NCBI RefSeq assembly: GCF_004343775.1
Contig: NZ_PTXL01000001.1
Span: 372,001 to 436,000 of the forward strand
Length of the DNA: 64,000 bases
Reading direction: 5' to 3'
Source: Burkholderia sp. SRS-46
Lineage (GTDB): Bacteria > Pseudomonadota > Gammaproteobacteria > Burkholderiales > Burkholderiaceae
Positions 34,396 through 43,047 of this stretch are shown one piece after another. The position numbers and the translations under genes are program-made. The notes under the pieces were generated by a model. That model made no database searches. It saw only the letters and a list, made by a program, of their open reading frames with translations, and was not told where the DNA came from. Position 1 is the first letter of the stretch, and the number at the start of each line of letters is the position of its first letter.

Positions 34396-34425
34396 AAAAA
34401 GGCGGCATTCAACTGCCGCTTTTTT
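34396..34425 (+). terminator. Terminator or attenuator between rpmF and plsX
   Basis: AAAAAGGCGGCA (34396-34407) pairs with TGCCGCTTTTTT, one G-T wobble, six-base loop, ending in six T at 34420-34425, only 23 bases before the plsX ATG. Confidence 0.8.
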
Positions 34426-34448
34426 GTGCCTGAAATTCGTCGCATTCC

Positions 34449-35555
34449 ATGACTGTAAAGCTCACAATCGATTGCATGGGAGGCGACCACGGCCCGTCCG
34501 TGACCGTTCCCGCGGCAGTCAAGTTCGTTCGCGCGCACCCCGATGCGCACCTGATGCTCGTGGGCATCGAGAGTGCGATCCGTGCGCAGCTGAAGAAGTG
34601 CAAGGCGCTCGATGATCCGGCGCTGACCATCGTGCCTGCGACCGAGGTCGTGGCGATGGACGATCCCGTTGAAGTGGCATTGCGCAAGAAGAAGGATTCT
34701 TCGATGCGCGTCGCCCTCAATCAAGTCAAGGAAGGCCAGGCCCAGGCCTGCATCTCCGCCGGCAACACCGGCGCGCTGATGGCCGTTTCCCGTTACGTGC
34801 TCAAGACGCTGCCCGGCATCGAGCGGCCCGCGATCGCGTTCGCGTTGCCGAACCCGACGGGCTACACGATGATGCTGGACCTCGGCGCGAACGTCGATTG
34901 CGAACCGCAGCACCTGCTGCAGTTCGCGGAGATGGGGCACGCGCTCGTCGCCGCGCTCGAGGGCAAGGAGCGGCCGACGATCGGCCTGCTGAACATCGGC
35001 GAAGAGGTCATCAAGGGCAACGAGACGATCAAGCGCGCAGGCGAACTGCTGCGCGCGAGCACGCTCAATTTCCGCGGCAACGTGGAAGGCAACGACATCT
35101 ACAAGGGCACGGTCGACGTGATCGTCTGCGACGGTTTCGTCGGCAACGTCGCGCTGAAGACGTCCGAAGGCCTCGCGCAGATGCTGTCCGACATCATCCG
35201 CGAGGAATTCGGCCGCTCGCTGCTGTCGAAGCTGATGGCGCTGCTCGCGCTGCCGGTGCTGATGCGCTTCAAGAAGCGCGTCGACCATCGCCAGTACAAC
35301 GGCGCGGCGCTGCTGGGGCTGAAGAGCCTCGTGATCAAGAGCCACGGTTCGGCGGACGTCTACGCGTTTGAGTGGGCGATCAAACGCGGGTATGATGCCG
35401 TCAAAAACGGCGTGCTGGAGCGCCTCGCGCGCGCGATGGCGGACAATTCGGCGTCGCTCGGCGACGGTGAGCACGACGCGGGCGGCGCGGGCCAGGCGGG
35501 TCCCGCCGCAGGCCAGCACGCCGAGCCTTCCGCTGCGCTATCCTCTAAGGCATAA
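34449..35555 (+). CDS. plsX: Phosphate acyltransferase PlsX
   Basis: Converts acyl-ACP to acyl-phosphate, the donor for the first step of phospholipid synthesis, on the cytoplasmic side of the membrane. A 368-residue protein. [16 protein letters not shown] (residues 2-17), [16 protein letters not shown] (near 100) and [12 protein letters not shown] (near 225) are conserved. A Gly/Ala/Gln-rich tail of about 30 residues follows the core. It ends where fabH begins with no gap. Confidence 0.97.
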   Translation: MTVKLTIDCMGGDHGPSVTVPAAVKFVRAHPDAHLMLVGIESAIRAQLKKCKALDDPALTIVPATEVVAMDDPVEVALRKKKDSSMRVALNQVKEGQAQACISAGNTGALMAVSRYVLKTLPGIERPAIAFALPNPTGYTMMLDLGANVDCEPQHLLQFAEMGHALVAALEGKERPTIGLLNIGEEVIKGNETIKRAGELLRASTLNFRGNVEGNDIYKGTVDVIVCDGFVGNVALKTSEGLAQMLSDIIREEFGRSLLSKLMALLALPVLMRFKKRVDHRQYNGAALLGLKSLVIKSHGSADVYAFEWAIKRGYDAVKNGVLERLARAMADNSASLGDGEHDAGGAGQAGPAAGQHAEPSAALSSKA

Positions 35556-36545
35556 ATGGCCCAATCGACTCTCTATTCCCGCGTGCTCGGCACGGGCAGC
35601 TACCTGCCGCCCGACCGCGTCACGAACCAGCAGCTGGCCGATCGTCTCGCGAAGGACGGCATCGAGACGAACGACGAGTGGATCGTTGCGCGCACGGGCA
35701 TCCATGCGCGCCATTTCGCCGCACCCGACATGACGACGAGCGATCTCGCGCTCGAGGCCTCGCGGCGTGCGATCGAGGCGGCCGACATCGATCCGCAGTC
35801 GATCGACCTGATCATCGTCGCGACTTCGACCCCCGATTTCGTATTCCCGAGCACCGCGTGCCTGCTGCAGAGCAAGCTCGGCATCAAGAACGGCGGCGCG
35901 GCATTCGACGTGCAGGCCGTGTGCTCCGGCTTCGCGTATGCGGTGGCGACCGCCGACAGCTTCATCCGCAGCGGCCAGCACCGCACGGCGCTCGTCGTCG
36001 GCGCGGAGACCTTCTCGCGCATCCTCGACTTCAAGGACCGCACGACCTGCGTGCTGTTCGGCGACGGCGCGGGCGCGGTGATCCTGTCCGCGTCGGAAGA
36101 GCCGGGCGTGCTCGGCAGCGCGCTGCATGCGGACGGCAGCTACTCGCACATCCTCTGCACGCCGGGCAACGTCAACCGCGGCGTGATCGAGGGCAGCGCG
36201 TTCCTGCACATGGATGGCCAGGCGGTGTTCAAGCTCGCGGTCAACGTGCTCGAGAAGGTCGCGATCGAGGCGCTCGCGAAGGCAAACCTCGCGCCCGAGC
36301 AGGTCGACTGGCTGATTCCGCACCAGGCCAACATCCGCATCATGACGAGCACCTGCCGCAAGCTCGGCCTGCCGCAGGAGCGCATGGTCGTGACGGTTGG
36401 CGAGCACGGCAACACGTCGGCGGCCTCGATCCCGCTCGCATTCGATGCCGCGGTGCGCGACGGCCGCATCAAGCGCGGCCAGCACGTGCTGATCGAAGGC
36501 GTCGGCGGCGGCTTCACCTGGGGCGCGTCGGTCTTCCGTTTCTGA
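35556..36545 (+). CDS. fabH: 3-oxoacyl-ACP synthase III
   Basis: Condenses acetyl-CoA with malonyl-ACP to start fatty-acid synthesis. A 329-residue thiolase-fold enzyme. The catalytic triad is visible: Cys123 in [11 protein letters not shown], His in WLIPHQAN (near 256) and Asn in [14 protein letters not shown] (near 286). It begins right after the plsX stop, so the genes are co-translated. Confidence 0.98.
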   Translation: MAQSTLYSRVLGTGSYLPPDRVTNQQLADRLAKDGIETNDEWIVARTGIHARHFAAPDMTTSDLALEASRRAIEAADIDPQSIDLIIVATSTPDFVFPSTACLLQSKLGIKNGGAAFDVQAVCSGFAYAVATADSFIRSGQHRTALVVGAETFSRILDFKDRTTCVLFGDGAGAVILSASEEPGVLGSALHADGSYSHILCTPGNVNRGVIEGSAFLHMDGQAVFKLAVNVLEKVAIEALAKANLAPEQVDWLIPHQANIRIMTSTCRKLGLPQERMVVTVGEHGNTSAASIPLAFDAAVRDGRIKRGQHVLIEGVGGGFTWGASVFRF

Positions 36546-36615
36546 TCCACCACGTGCGATCCCATCCGGCGCGCCGTTCGCGCGCGCCGTCCGAATCGAT
36601 TCAATTGGGGACGAT

Positions 36616-37548
36616 ATGAAATTTGCATTCGTTTTTCCGGGGCAGGGCTCGCAGTCGGTCGGCATGCTCAACGCATTCGCCGATCTGGCTGTCGTGCGCG
36701 AAACGCTCCAGGAAGCGTCCGATGCGCTCAACCAGGATCTCGGCAAGCTGATCGCCGAAGGTCCGGCCGAAGAGCTGAATCTCACCACCAACACCCAGCC
36801 GGTGATGCTGACGGCCGCGTACGCGTGCTACCGCGCATGGCAGCAGGCGGGCGGCCCGGCGCCGTCGATCGTCGCCGGCCACAGCCTCGGCGAATACACG
36901 GCGCTCGTCGCCGCCGGCGCGATCGCGTTCAAGGATGCGGTGCCGCTCGTGCGCTTCCGTGCGCAGGCGATGCAGACCGCGGTGCCGGTCGGCCAGGGCG
37001 GCATGGCCGCGATCCTCGGCCTCGACGACGACACGGTGCGCGCCGTGTGCGCGGAAGCCGCGGAAGCGGGCGTCGTCGAAGCGGTGAACTTCAATGCACC
37101 GGCCCAGGTGGTGATCGCCGGCAACAAGGCGGCCGTCGAGAAGGCCTGCGAGATTGCGAAGGCGAAGGGCGCGAAGCGCGCACTGCCGCTGCCGGTGTCG
37201 GCGCCGTTCCATTCGTCGCTGCTGAAGCCGGCGTCGGACCAGCTGCGCGACTATCTCGCGAACGTCGACGTGAAGGCGCCGCTGATTCCGGTCGTCAACA
37301 ACATCGACGTCGCGGTGGCGAGCGATCCGGCCGCGATCAAGGATGCGCTGGTGCGCCAGGCCGCAGGCCCGGTGCGCTGGGTCGAGTGCGTGCAGCACAT
37401 CGCCGGCACGGGCGTCACGCACGTGATCGAGTGCGGCCCGGGCAAGGTGCTCGCGGGCCTCACGAAGCGCATCGACGGCAACCTGACGGGCGCATCGGTG
37501 TTCGATCCGGCGTCGCTCGACGAAGCGCTCAAGCTGGTGTCCGCCTGA
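36616..37548 (+). CDS. fabD: Malonyl-CoA:ACP transacylase
   Basis: Moves malonyl groups from CoA to ACP for chain elongation. A 310-residue protein. FPGQGSQSVGML (residues 7-18); nucleophile Ser90 in AGHSLGEYTALVAAG; His in PVSAPFHSSLL (near 200). GGGGACGAT lies ahead of the ATG. Part of plsX-fabH-fabD-fabG-acpP-fabF. Confidence 0.98.
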   Translation: MKFAFVFPGQGSQSVGMLNAFADLAVVRETLQEASDALNQDLGKLIAEGPAEELNLTTNTQPVMLTAAYACYRAWQQAGGPAPSIVAGHSLGEYTALVAAGAIAFKDAVPLVRFRAQAMQTAVPVGQGGMAAILGLDDDTVRAVCAEAAEAGVVEAVNFNAPAQVVIAGNKAAVEKACEIAKAKGAKRALPLPVSAPFHSSLLKPASDQLRDYLANVDVKAPLIPVVNNIDVAVASDPAAIKDALVRQAAGPVRWVECVQHIAGTGVTHVIECGPGKVLAGLTKRIDGNLTGASVFDPASLDEALKLVSA

Positions 37549-37584
37549 CGCGGCGCCTTTCCCGAAGAAACGGACATTCGATTC

Positions 37585-38334
37585 ATGGAAAAGACTCTCG
37601 ATAAACAGGTTGCGATCGTGACCGGCGCATCGCGCGGCATCGGCCGGGCGATCGCGCTCGAGCTGGCGCGCCAGGGCGCGACGGTGATCGGCACGGCGAC
37701 GAGCGAATCGGGCGCGGCCGGCATCAGCGCGGCCTTCGCGGAAGCGGGCGTCACGGGCCGCGGCGCGGTGCTGAACGTCAACGACGCGCAGGCCGCCGAG
37801 GCGCTGATCGACGCGACCGTGAAGGAGTTTGGCGCGCTGCACGTGCTCGTCAACAACGCGGGCATCACGCAGGACCAGCTCGCGATGCGCATGAAGGACG
37901 ACGACTGGGACGCGGTCATCGACACCAACCTGAAGTCGGTGTTCCGCCTGTCGCGCGCGGTGCTGCGCCCGATGATGAAGGCCCGCGGCGGCCGCATCAT
38001 CAACATCACGTCGGTGGTCGGCTCGGCCGGCAACCCGGGGCAGGCGAACTACGCGGCGGCGAAGGCCGGGGTCGCAGGCATGACCCGCGCGCTTGCGCGC
38101 GAGATCGGCAGCCGCGGCATCACGGTCAACTGCGTGGCGCCGGGCTTCATCGATACCGACATGACGAAGACGCTGCCGGAAGAGCAGCAGACCGCGCTCA
38201 AGACCCAGATTCCGCTCGGCCGCCTCGGCAGCCCGGAAGACATCGCTCACGCCGTCGCGTTCCTCGCATCGCCGCAGGCCGGTTATATCACCGGCACGAC
38301 GCTGCATGTGAACGGCGGCATGTACATGTCGTAA
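37585..38334 (+). CDS. fabG: 3-oxoacyl-ACP reductase
   Basis: NADPH-dependent first reduction of the fatty-acid cycle. A 249-residue short-chain dehydrogenase: GASRGIG cofactor loop (near 12-18), NNAG, catalytic Ser in ITSVVGSAG (near 142) and Tyr156/Lys160 in YAAAK. It ends with the usual VNGGMYMS. Confidence 0.98.
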   Translation: MEKTLDKQVAIVTGASRGIGRAIALELARQGATVIGTATSESGAAGISAAFAEAGVTGRGAVLNVNDAQAAEALIDATVKEFGALHVLVNNAGITQDQLAMRMKDDDWDAVIDTNLKSVFRLSRAVLRPMMKARGGRIINITSVVGSAGNPGQANYAAAKAGVAGMTRALAREIGSRGITVNCVAPGFIDTDMTKTLPEEQQTALKTQIPLGRLGSPEDIAHAVAFLASPQAGYITGTTLHVNGGMYMS

Positions 38335-38410
38335 CGATTTTCGTTTACCATCCGCGCCGTATCCGGTTTCTGGTGGATCGGCGCTTGATTGACCATCAAG
38401 CCAACGCGCG

Positions 38411-38438
38411 TTTTGGGTGGCAGCAAACCTGATAAAAT
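38411..38438 (+). promoter_or_regulatory. Candidate acpP promoter
   Basis: TTTTGG (38411-38416), 16 bases, TAAAAT (38433-38438). It would give a short leader ending in CGGAGGGG before acpP and allow high ACP expression apart from the upstream genes. Confidence 0.45.
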
Positions 38439-38477
38439 GCGCGCACTTGTAAATTTGAACTTTCCCTCGGAGGGGTA

Positions 38478-38717
38478 ATGGACAACATCGAACAACGTGT
38501 CAAGAAGATCGTCGCTGAACAACTGGGCGTCGCAGAAGCCGAGATCAAGAACGAAGCTTCGTTCGTGAACGACCTGGGCGCCGACTCGCTCGACACGGTC
38601 GAGCTGGTGATGGCCCTGGAAGACGAGTTCGGCATGGAAATCCCGGACGAAGAAGCCGAGAAGATCACGACGGTTCAGCAAGCGATCGACTACGCTCGCG
38701 CAAACGTCAAGGCCTAA
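38478..38717 (+). CDS. acpP: Acyl carrier protein
   Basis: A 79-residue acidic protein that carries growing acyl chains on a phosphopantetheine attached to Ser37 in [16 protein letters not shown] very strong ribosome-binding site (GGAGGGG) and a likely own promoter fit its high demand. AcpS, which adds the prosthetic group, is encoded 13 kb downstream. A terminator-like hairpin separates it from fabF. Confidence 0.98.
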
Positions 38718-38790
38718 GCGCCATTCGCGCTTTTCGCCTACGTCGAATTTGACGCGCCATCCTGCCGGCATACTCGCCGGACGGACTAAC

Positions 38791-38843
38791 AGCCACAGGG
38801 CTCGCAGGGCTGTTTCCTGTTGCCGCTGTGGCTTTTGTTTTTG
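38791..38843 (+). terminator. Terminator or attenuator between acpP and fabF
   Basis: AGCCACAG (38791-38798) pairs with CTGTGGCT (38826-38833). Inner GGC/GCC pairing with a bulged G and a second CAGG/CCTG stem lie in the loop, followed by TTTTGTTTTTG. It ends 24 bases before the fabF start. Confidence 0.75.
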
Positions 38844-38867
38844 TCATCCAATGGAAAAGAGGTTACC

Positions 38868-40100
38868 GTGAGCCGCCGTCGTGTTGTCGTTACAGGCCTG
38901 GGGCTGATTTCGCCTGTTGGCAATAGTGTTGCCGACGGCTGGGCCAATCTCGTCGCCGGCAAGTCCGGCATCGCCACCGTCACCAAATTCGATCCGTCGA
39001 ACCTGGCCGTGCATTTCGCCGGCGAGGTGAAGGGTTTCAGTGCCGAGGAGTACATCCCGGCCAAGGAAGCCCGCAACATGGATACCTTCATCCATTACGG
39101 CATCGCAGCTGGCGTCCAGGCAATCAGGGACAGCGGTCTGGAAGTGACCGACGCCAATGCGGAACGCATCGGCGTGCTGGTCGGCTCCGGCATCGGCGGC
39201 CTGCCGATGATCGAAGATACCCACCAGACCTACGTCGATCGCGGCGCGCGCCGCATTTCGCCGTTCTTCGTGCCGGGTTCGATCATCAACATGATCTCGG
39301 GCCACCTGAGCATCATGTTCGGCCTGAAGGGCCCGAACCTCGCGGCCGTGACGGCCTGCACGACCGGCCTGCACAGCATCGGCCTCGCCGCGCGCCTGAT
39401 CCAGGCCGGCGACGCCGACGTGATGGTCGCGGGCGGCGCCGAATCGACGGTGTCGCCGCTCGGCATCGGCGGCTTCGCGGCAGCGCGCGCGCTGTCGACC
39501 CGCAACGATGATCCGGCGACTGCGTCCCGTCCGTGGGACAAGGACCGCGACGGCTTCGTGCTGGGCGAGGGCTCGGGCGTGATGGTGCTGGAAGAGTACG
39601 AAGCGGCGAAGGCGCGTGGCGCGAAGATCTACGCGGAAGTCGCGGGCTTCGGCATGACGGGCGATGCGTACCACATGACCGCGCCGAACATGGACGGTCC
39701 GCGCCGCTGCATGGTCGCGGCGCTGCGCGACGCCGGCATGAACGCCGATGAGGTGCAGTACCTGAACGCGCATGGCACGTCGACGCCGCTGGGCGACAAG
39801 AACGAGTCCGATGCCGTCAAGGCTGCGTTCGGCGACCACGCGTACAAGCTCGTCGTGAACTCGACGAAGTCGATGACGGGCCACCTGCTGGGTGGCGCGG
39901 GCGGCCTCGAGTCGGTGTTCACGGTGCTGGCGCTGCACAACAACGTATCGCCGCCGACCATCAACATCTTCAACCAGGATCCCGAGTGCGATCTCGATTA
40001 CTGCGCCAACACCGCGCGTGACATGAAGATCGACGTGGCCGTGAAGAACAACTTCGGCTTCGGCGGGACCAACGGTACGCTGGTGTTCAAGCGCGTCTGA
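38868..40100 (+). CDS. fabF: 3-oxoacyl-ACP synthase II
   Basis: Elongates acyl-ACP, especially the unsaturated step that gives cis-vaccenate. A 410-residue thiolase-fold enzyme. Cys164 in [13 protein letters not shown], His in [11 protein letters not shown] (near 303) and His in [12 protein letters not shown] (near 340). The start is GTG at 38868 ([12 protein letters not shown]), after AAAGAGG. An ATG 16 codons upstream lies in the terminator and gives no family match. Confidence 0.97.
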   Translation: MSRRRVVVTGLGLISPVGNSVADGWANLVAGKSGIATVTKFDPSNLAVHFAGEVKGFSAEEYIPAKEARNMDTFIHYGIAAGVQAIRDSGLEVTDANAERIGVLVGSGIGGLPMIEDTHQTYVDRGARRISPFFVPGSIINMISGHLSIMFGLKGPNLAAVTACTTGLHSIGLAARLIQAGDADVMVAGGAESTVSPLGIGGFAAARALSTRNDDPATASRPWDKDRDGFVLGEGSGVMVLEEYEAAKARGAKIYAEVAGFGMTGDAYHMTAPNMDGPRRCMVAALRDAGMNADEVQYLNAHGTSTPLGDKNESDAVKAAFGDHAYKLVVNSTKSMTGHLLGGAGGLESVFTVLALHNNVSPPTINIFNQDPECDLDYCANTARDMKIDVAVKNNFGFGGTNGTLVFKRV

Positions 40101-40111
40101 CGCGGGATCGC

Positions 40112-40576
40112 TTGACGAATCCTGTCGGAATCGCGGCCGGGTGCCCGCGGCGTTTCGCGCTGCGGGCCTCGGCCGTGTCGTATGTGATGCTCGCCATGTT
40201 CGTCGCGGCGGCTGCCGGCGCGGTGCATCTGTTTCTTGCGCCGCGCGCCGGCGTCGCGGCCGCGACAGGCGGTGCGGTTGCGGCGGCGCTGCTGCTCGCG
40301 GCCGGCGCGGCCCGCGCGTGCGCCCGGCGGCTGCCGGCCGAACTGCGGGTCGATGCGCTCGGCGAGGTTGCGGCGTTTGGTCGCACCGGGCAGCTGCTCG
40401 CCCGCGGCCGGGTGACGGGCCATGCGCACTGGGGCAGCCTGCTGCTGGTGCTGTCGGTCGGGCCGGACGGCCGGCGCGCGCGCCCGTTGCTGATTCCCGC
40501 CGACGCGCTCGACGCGGCGTCGTTCCGTGTGCTGTCCGTGCTCGCGCGAACCGCGGGCGCGGCCGGTCCGGCATGA
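40112..40576 (+). CDS. Small YgfX-like membrane protein
   Basis: About 154 residues with two membrane helices (about 23-40 and 45-65). A cytoplasmic domain (LPAELRVDALGEVAAFGRTGQLLARGRVTGHAHWGSLLLVLSV then LLIPADALDAASFRVLSVLAR) has the layout of YgfX/CptA. In E. coli YgfX pairs with the flavinator SdhE; no sdhE is adjacent here. The start is probably TTG at 40112 after CGGGA; there is no early ATG. It lies between fabF and rpoE, 11 bases after the fabF stop. Confidence 0.6.
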   Translation: MTNPVGIAAGCPRRFALRASAVSYVMLAMFVAAAAGAVHLFLAPRAGVAAATGGAVAAALLLAAGAARACARRLPAELRVDALGEVAAFGRTGQLLARGRVTGHAHWGSLLLVLSVGPDGRRARPLLIPADALDAASFRVLSVLARTAGAAGPA

Positions 40577-40667
40577 TGGCTGCACGGTTACCGACCGTAA
40601 CCAGCGCCCGGTGCGGGAACGCTACAATATTGCTCCGCGTTGCATCCCTAGTTAACGGATTTGTCAG

Positions 40668-41267
40668 GTGAGTGAAAAAGAAATCGATCAGGTTCTGGTC
40701 GAGCGCGTACAGAAAGGCGACAAGGCGGCGTTCGAACTCCTGGTCTCCAAATACCACCGCAAGATCATTCGGCTGATTTCGCGCCTCGTGCGGGATCCCG
40801 CCGAGGTCGAGGATGTGGCCCAGGACGCGTTCATCAAGGCGTACCGCGCGCTGCCGCAGTTTCGCGGCGAGTCCGCGTTCTACACGTGGTTGTACCGGAT
40901 TGCCGTGAATACGGCGAAGAACTACCTTGCGACGCAGGGCCGCCGGGCGCCGACCTCGACCGAGGCCGACGCAGAGGAGGCGGAAACTTTCTCCGACGCA
41001 GACCAACTAAGGGATATCAACACGCCTGAGTCGATGTTGATGAGCAAGCAGATTGCCGAGACGGTCAATGCTGCAATGGCCGTTCTGCCCGAGGAGCTGC
41101 GCCAGGCGATCACGCTGCGCGAGATCGAAGGCCTGAGCTACGAGGAAATCGCGGAAATGATGGGCTGCCCGATCGGGACGGTCCGGTCGCGGATTTTCCG
41201 GGCGCGCGAGGCAATCGCGGCAAAATTGCGTCCGCTGCTCGATACGCCCGACGGCAAGCGCTGGTAA
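40668..41267 (+). CDS. rpoE: RNA polymerase sigma-E factor
   Basis: A 199-residue ECF sigma factor for envelope stress. Region 2 has DPAEVEDVAQDAFIKAYRALPQFRGESAFYTWLYRIAVN (about 45-83); region 4 has LREIEGLSYEEIAEMMGCPIGTVRSRIFRAREAI (about 147-180). It starts with GTG at 40668 after a CAG spacer. TACAAT (40623-40628) could be its -10. A GGTTAC/GTAACC stem (40586-40602) lies between it and the gene before. It is held by RseA until outer-membrane damage triggers RseA cleavage. Confidence 0.96.
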   Translation: MSEKEIDQVLVERVQKGDKAAFELLVSKYHRKIIRLISRLVRDPAEVEDVAQDAFIKAYRALPQFRGESAFYTWLYRIAVNTAKNYLATQGRRAPTSTEADAEEAETFSDADQLRDINTPESMLMSKQIAETVNAAMAVLPEELRQAITLREIEGLSYEEIAEMMGCPIGTVRSRIFRAREAIAAKLRPLLDTPDGKRW

Positions 41268-41312
41268 GCGCTTCGGGCGCACGGTGCGGGTCGGGGTCTA
41301 GTTACGGATAGA

Positions 41313-41328
41313 GTCGTGAAGTCACGAC
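41313..41328. promoter_or_regulatory. Palindrome at the rseA translation start
   Basis: GTCGTGA-AG-TCACGAC, a perfect 7-bp inverted repeat ending 12 bases before the ATG at 41341. As RNA it can form a 6-bp stem with a tetraloop next to the ribosome-binding GGGG. Confidence 0.55.
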
Positions 41329-41340
41329 GGGGTGTGCAAG

Positions 41341-41970
41341 ATGGGGAGCATCATGGGGTCGGTCAATACGCAGTCGTACGCGTGCTCGCGCGGCGAGCGC
41401 CTTTCCGCTCTGGTCGACGGTGAAACGTTCGATGGCCAGGATCACGGGCAGTTTCTGGCTGAGTTCGACCACGCAGAACGCGCGGCGTGGTCCCACTACC
41501 ACCTGATCGGCGATGCGCTGCGCTCGGACGAGCTGGCGCTGTCGCCCGCGCTGAGCGCGACGTTTACCGCGCGTCTGTCGGCCTGCCTCGACGCCGAGCC
41601 GCACTTGCTCGCGCCGGCCGCCGCGCCGGCGACCCGCAAGCTGCTGTCGCTGCGCCGGCGCGTCGTGCCGGCCTTCGCGGTGGCCGCGGCGGCGGCGACG
41701 CTGACGTGGATCGTCGTTCCGCAGATGCAGACGGCCGGCACGCCAGGTGCCGTGCAGGTCGCATCGGTCTCCGCGCCGCAGCAGGGCGACCTGCAGCGCG
41801 TGACGGTTGCGCAGGCACCGTCGCAGCCGGGGCTGCAGGACGCCAACATCATCCGCGACGCGCGCCTCGACCAATATCTTGAAGCGCACCAGCAATTCGC
41901 GCAGCAGCCCGTCGTCACGGGCTCGATGCCGCTGATCCGCGCTGCCGTGACCACGACGCCAAGCCAATAA
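41341..41970 (+). CDS. rseA: Anti-sigma-E factor RseA
   Basis: A 209-residue inner-membrane protein. The N-terminal SRGERLSALVDGE...AERAAWSHYHLIGDALRS is the RseA sigma-binding domain. One membrane helix lies near residues 103-122 (RVVPAFAVAAAAATLTWIVV) and the rest is periplasmic. It holds RpoE at the membrane until cut by DegS/RseP-type proteases. An ATG at 41353 after GGGGAG is an equally possible start. Confidence 0.92.
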   Translation: MGSIMGSVNTQSYACSRGERLSALVDGETFDGQDHGQFLAEFDHAERAAWSHYHLIGDALRSDELALSPALSATFTARLSACLDAEPHLLAPAAAPATRKLLSLRRRVVPAFAVAAAAATLTWIVVPQMQTAGTPGAVQVASVSAPQQGDLQRVTVAQAPSQPGLQDANIIRDARLDQYLEAHQQFAQQPVVTGSMPLIRAAVTTTPSQ

Positions 41971-41975
41971 ACCCG

Positions 41976-43031
41976 ATGCGGACTTTGCGGTTGAATCAAG
42001 CCATCTCCGGATGGAAGCGGCTGCCGGCCCTCCTGCTTTGCGCAGCCGCGCTGTTGTCCGTTCAATCCCTTCAAGCCAACGCCCAGCAACCGGACGATCC
42101 CGTCGCGACCCGCAAGGCCGCCGCGGAGTGGCTCGACCGCATCCAGCAGGCGGCGCAGCAGCAGAGTTACGAAGGTACGTTCGTCTACCAACGCGGCGGA
42201 TTCGTGCAGTCGTCGCGCATTGCGCACGTCGCGGCGCGCGACGGCGAATTCGAGCGGATCGAGAGCCTCGACGGCAAGCCGCGCAAGCTGCTGCGGCATA
42301 ACGACGAGCTGTACACGTTCGTGCCCGAGCGCAAGCTGTGCGTCGTCGAGCGCCGGCAGGCCCGCGACTCGTTCCCGGCGCTGCTCGGTGCGAGCGGCGA
42401 ACACGTGATGTCGGTCTACGACGCGAAGCTGCTCGGCAGCGATCGCGTGGCCGGGCTCGACGCGCAGGTCGTCCAGCTCGTGCCGAAGGACGGCTACCGC
42501 TTCACCTACAAGCTGTGGACCGATGCTCGCACCGGCTTGCTGCTGCGCTCGCAGACGCTCGACGGCAGCGACCACGTGCTCGAGCAGATCGCGTTTTCGC
42601 AGTTGCGGGTGGGCGGGGCAGGCGCCGCCGACAAGTCCGCGATCGCGGCCGGCATGCGCAACCTGACCGGCTGGACCGTGGTGCGTCCGCCCGTCGCGCC
42701 GGTCGACATGGAGGCGCAAGGCTGGCAGCTGGCGCCGAGCGTCGCCGGTTTCCAGAAGATCCGCGAAGTGCGGCGGCCGATGGCTGCGCGCGACGCGGGC
42801 GATCCGCCGATTTCGGTCGACCAGGCCGTCTTCACCGACGGCGTCGCAACGGTATCGGTGTTCGTCGAACCCGCCGAGAAGAATACGCGCAAGGAAGGCG
42901 CGGGCAGCACGGGCGCGACGCACGTGCTCGTCAAGCGCCGCGGCGACTACTGGATCACCGTGCTCGGCGAAGTGCCGCCGGCGACGTTGCAGCAGTTCGC
43001 GTCTGCCATAGAATACAAGGCTTCCAAGTAA
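41976..43031 (+). CDS. rseB: Sigma-E regulator RseB/MucB
   Basis: A 351-residue periplasmic protein with a signal peptide (about 35 residues, ending QANA|QQ). The lipid-sensing N-terminal domain (WLDRIQQAAQQQSYEGTFVYQRGGFVQSSRIAH, near 47-79) and the C-terminal domain that binds RseA are both present. It shields RseA from cleavage and releases it when lipopolysaccharide is off-pathway. It starts 5 bases after rseA. Confidence 0.95.
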   Translation: MRTLRLNQAISGWKRLPALLLCAAALLSVQSLQANAQQPDDPVATRKAAAEWLDRIQQAAQQQSYEGTFVYQRGGFVQSSRIAHVAARDGEFERIESLDGKPRKLLRHNDELYTFVPERKLCVVERRQARDSFPALLGASGEHVMSVYDAKLLGSDRVAGLDAQVVQLVPKDGYRFTYKLWTDARTGLLLRSQTLDGSDHVLEQIAFSQLRVGGAGAADKSAIAAGMRNLTGWTVVRPPVAPVDMEAQGWQLAPSVAGFQKIREVRRPMAARDAGDPPISVDQAVFTDGVATVSVFVEPAEKNTRKEGAGSTGATHVLVKRRGDYWITVLGEVPPATLQQFASAIEYKASK

Positions 43032-43047
43032 CGGTTCCGTCTCCGAC

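Noticed and set aside
36601..38307. A 568-codon reverse frame over fabD and fabG
   Set aside because: fabD and fabG are certain from catalytic motifs; the reverse frame is a codon-bias shadow.
40577..40667. A sigma-E promoter (GGAAC at 40616) for rpoE autoregulation
   Set aside because: GGAAC is present but no fitting -10 lies at the right distance, so it was not listed as a feature.
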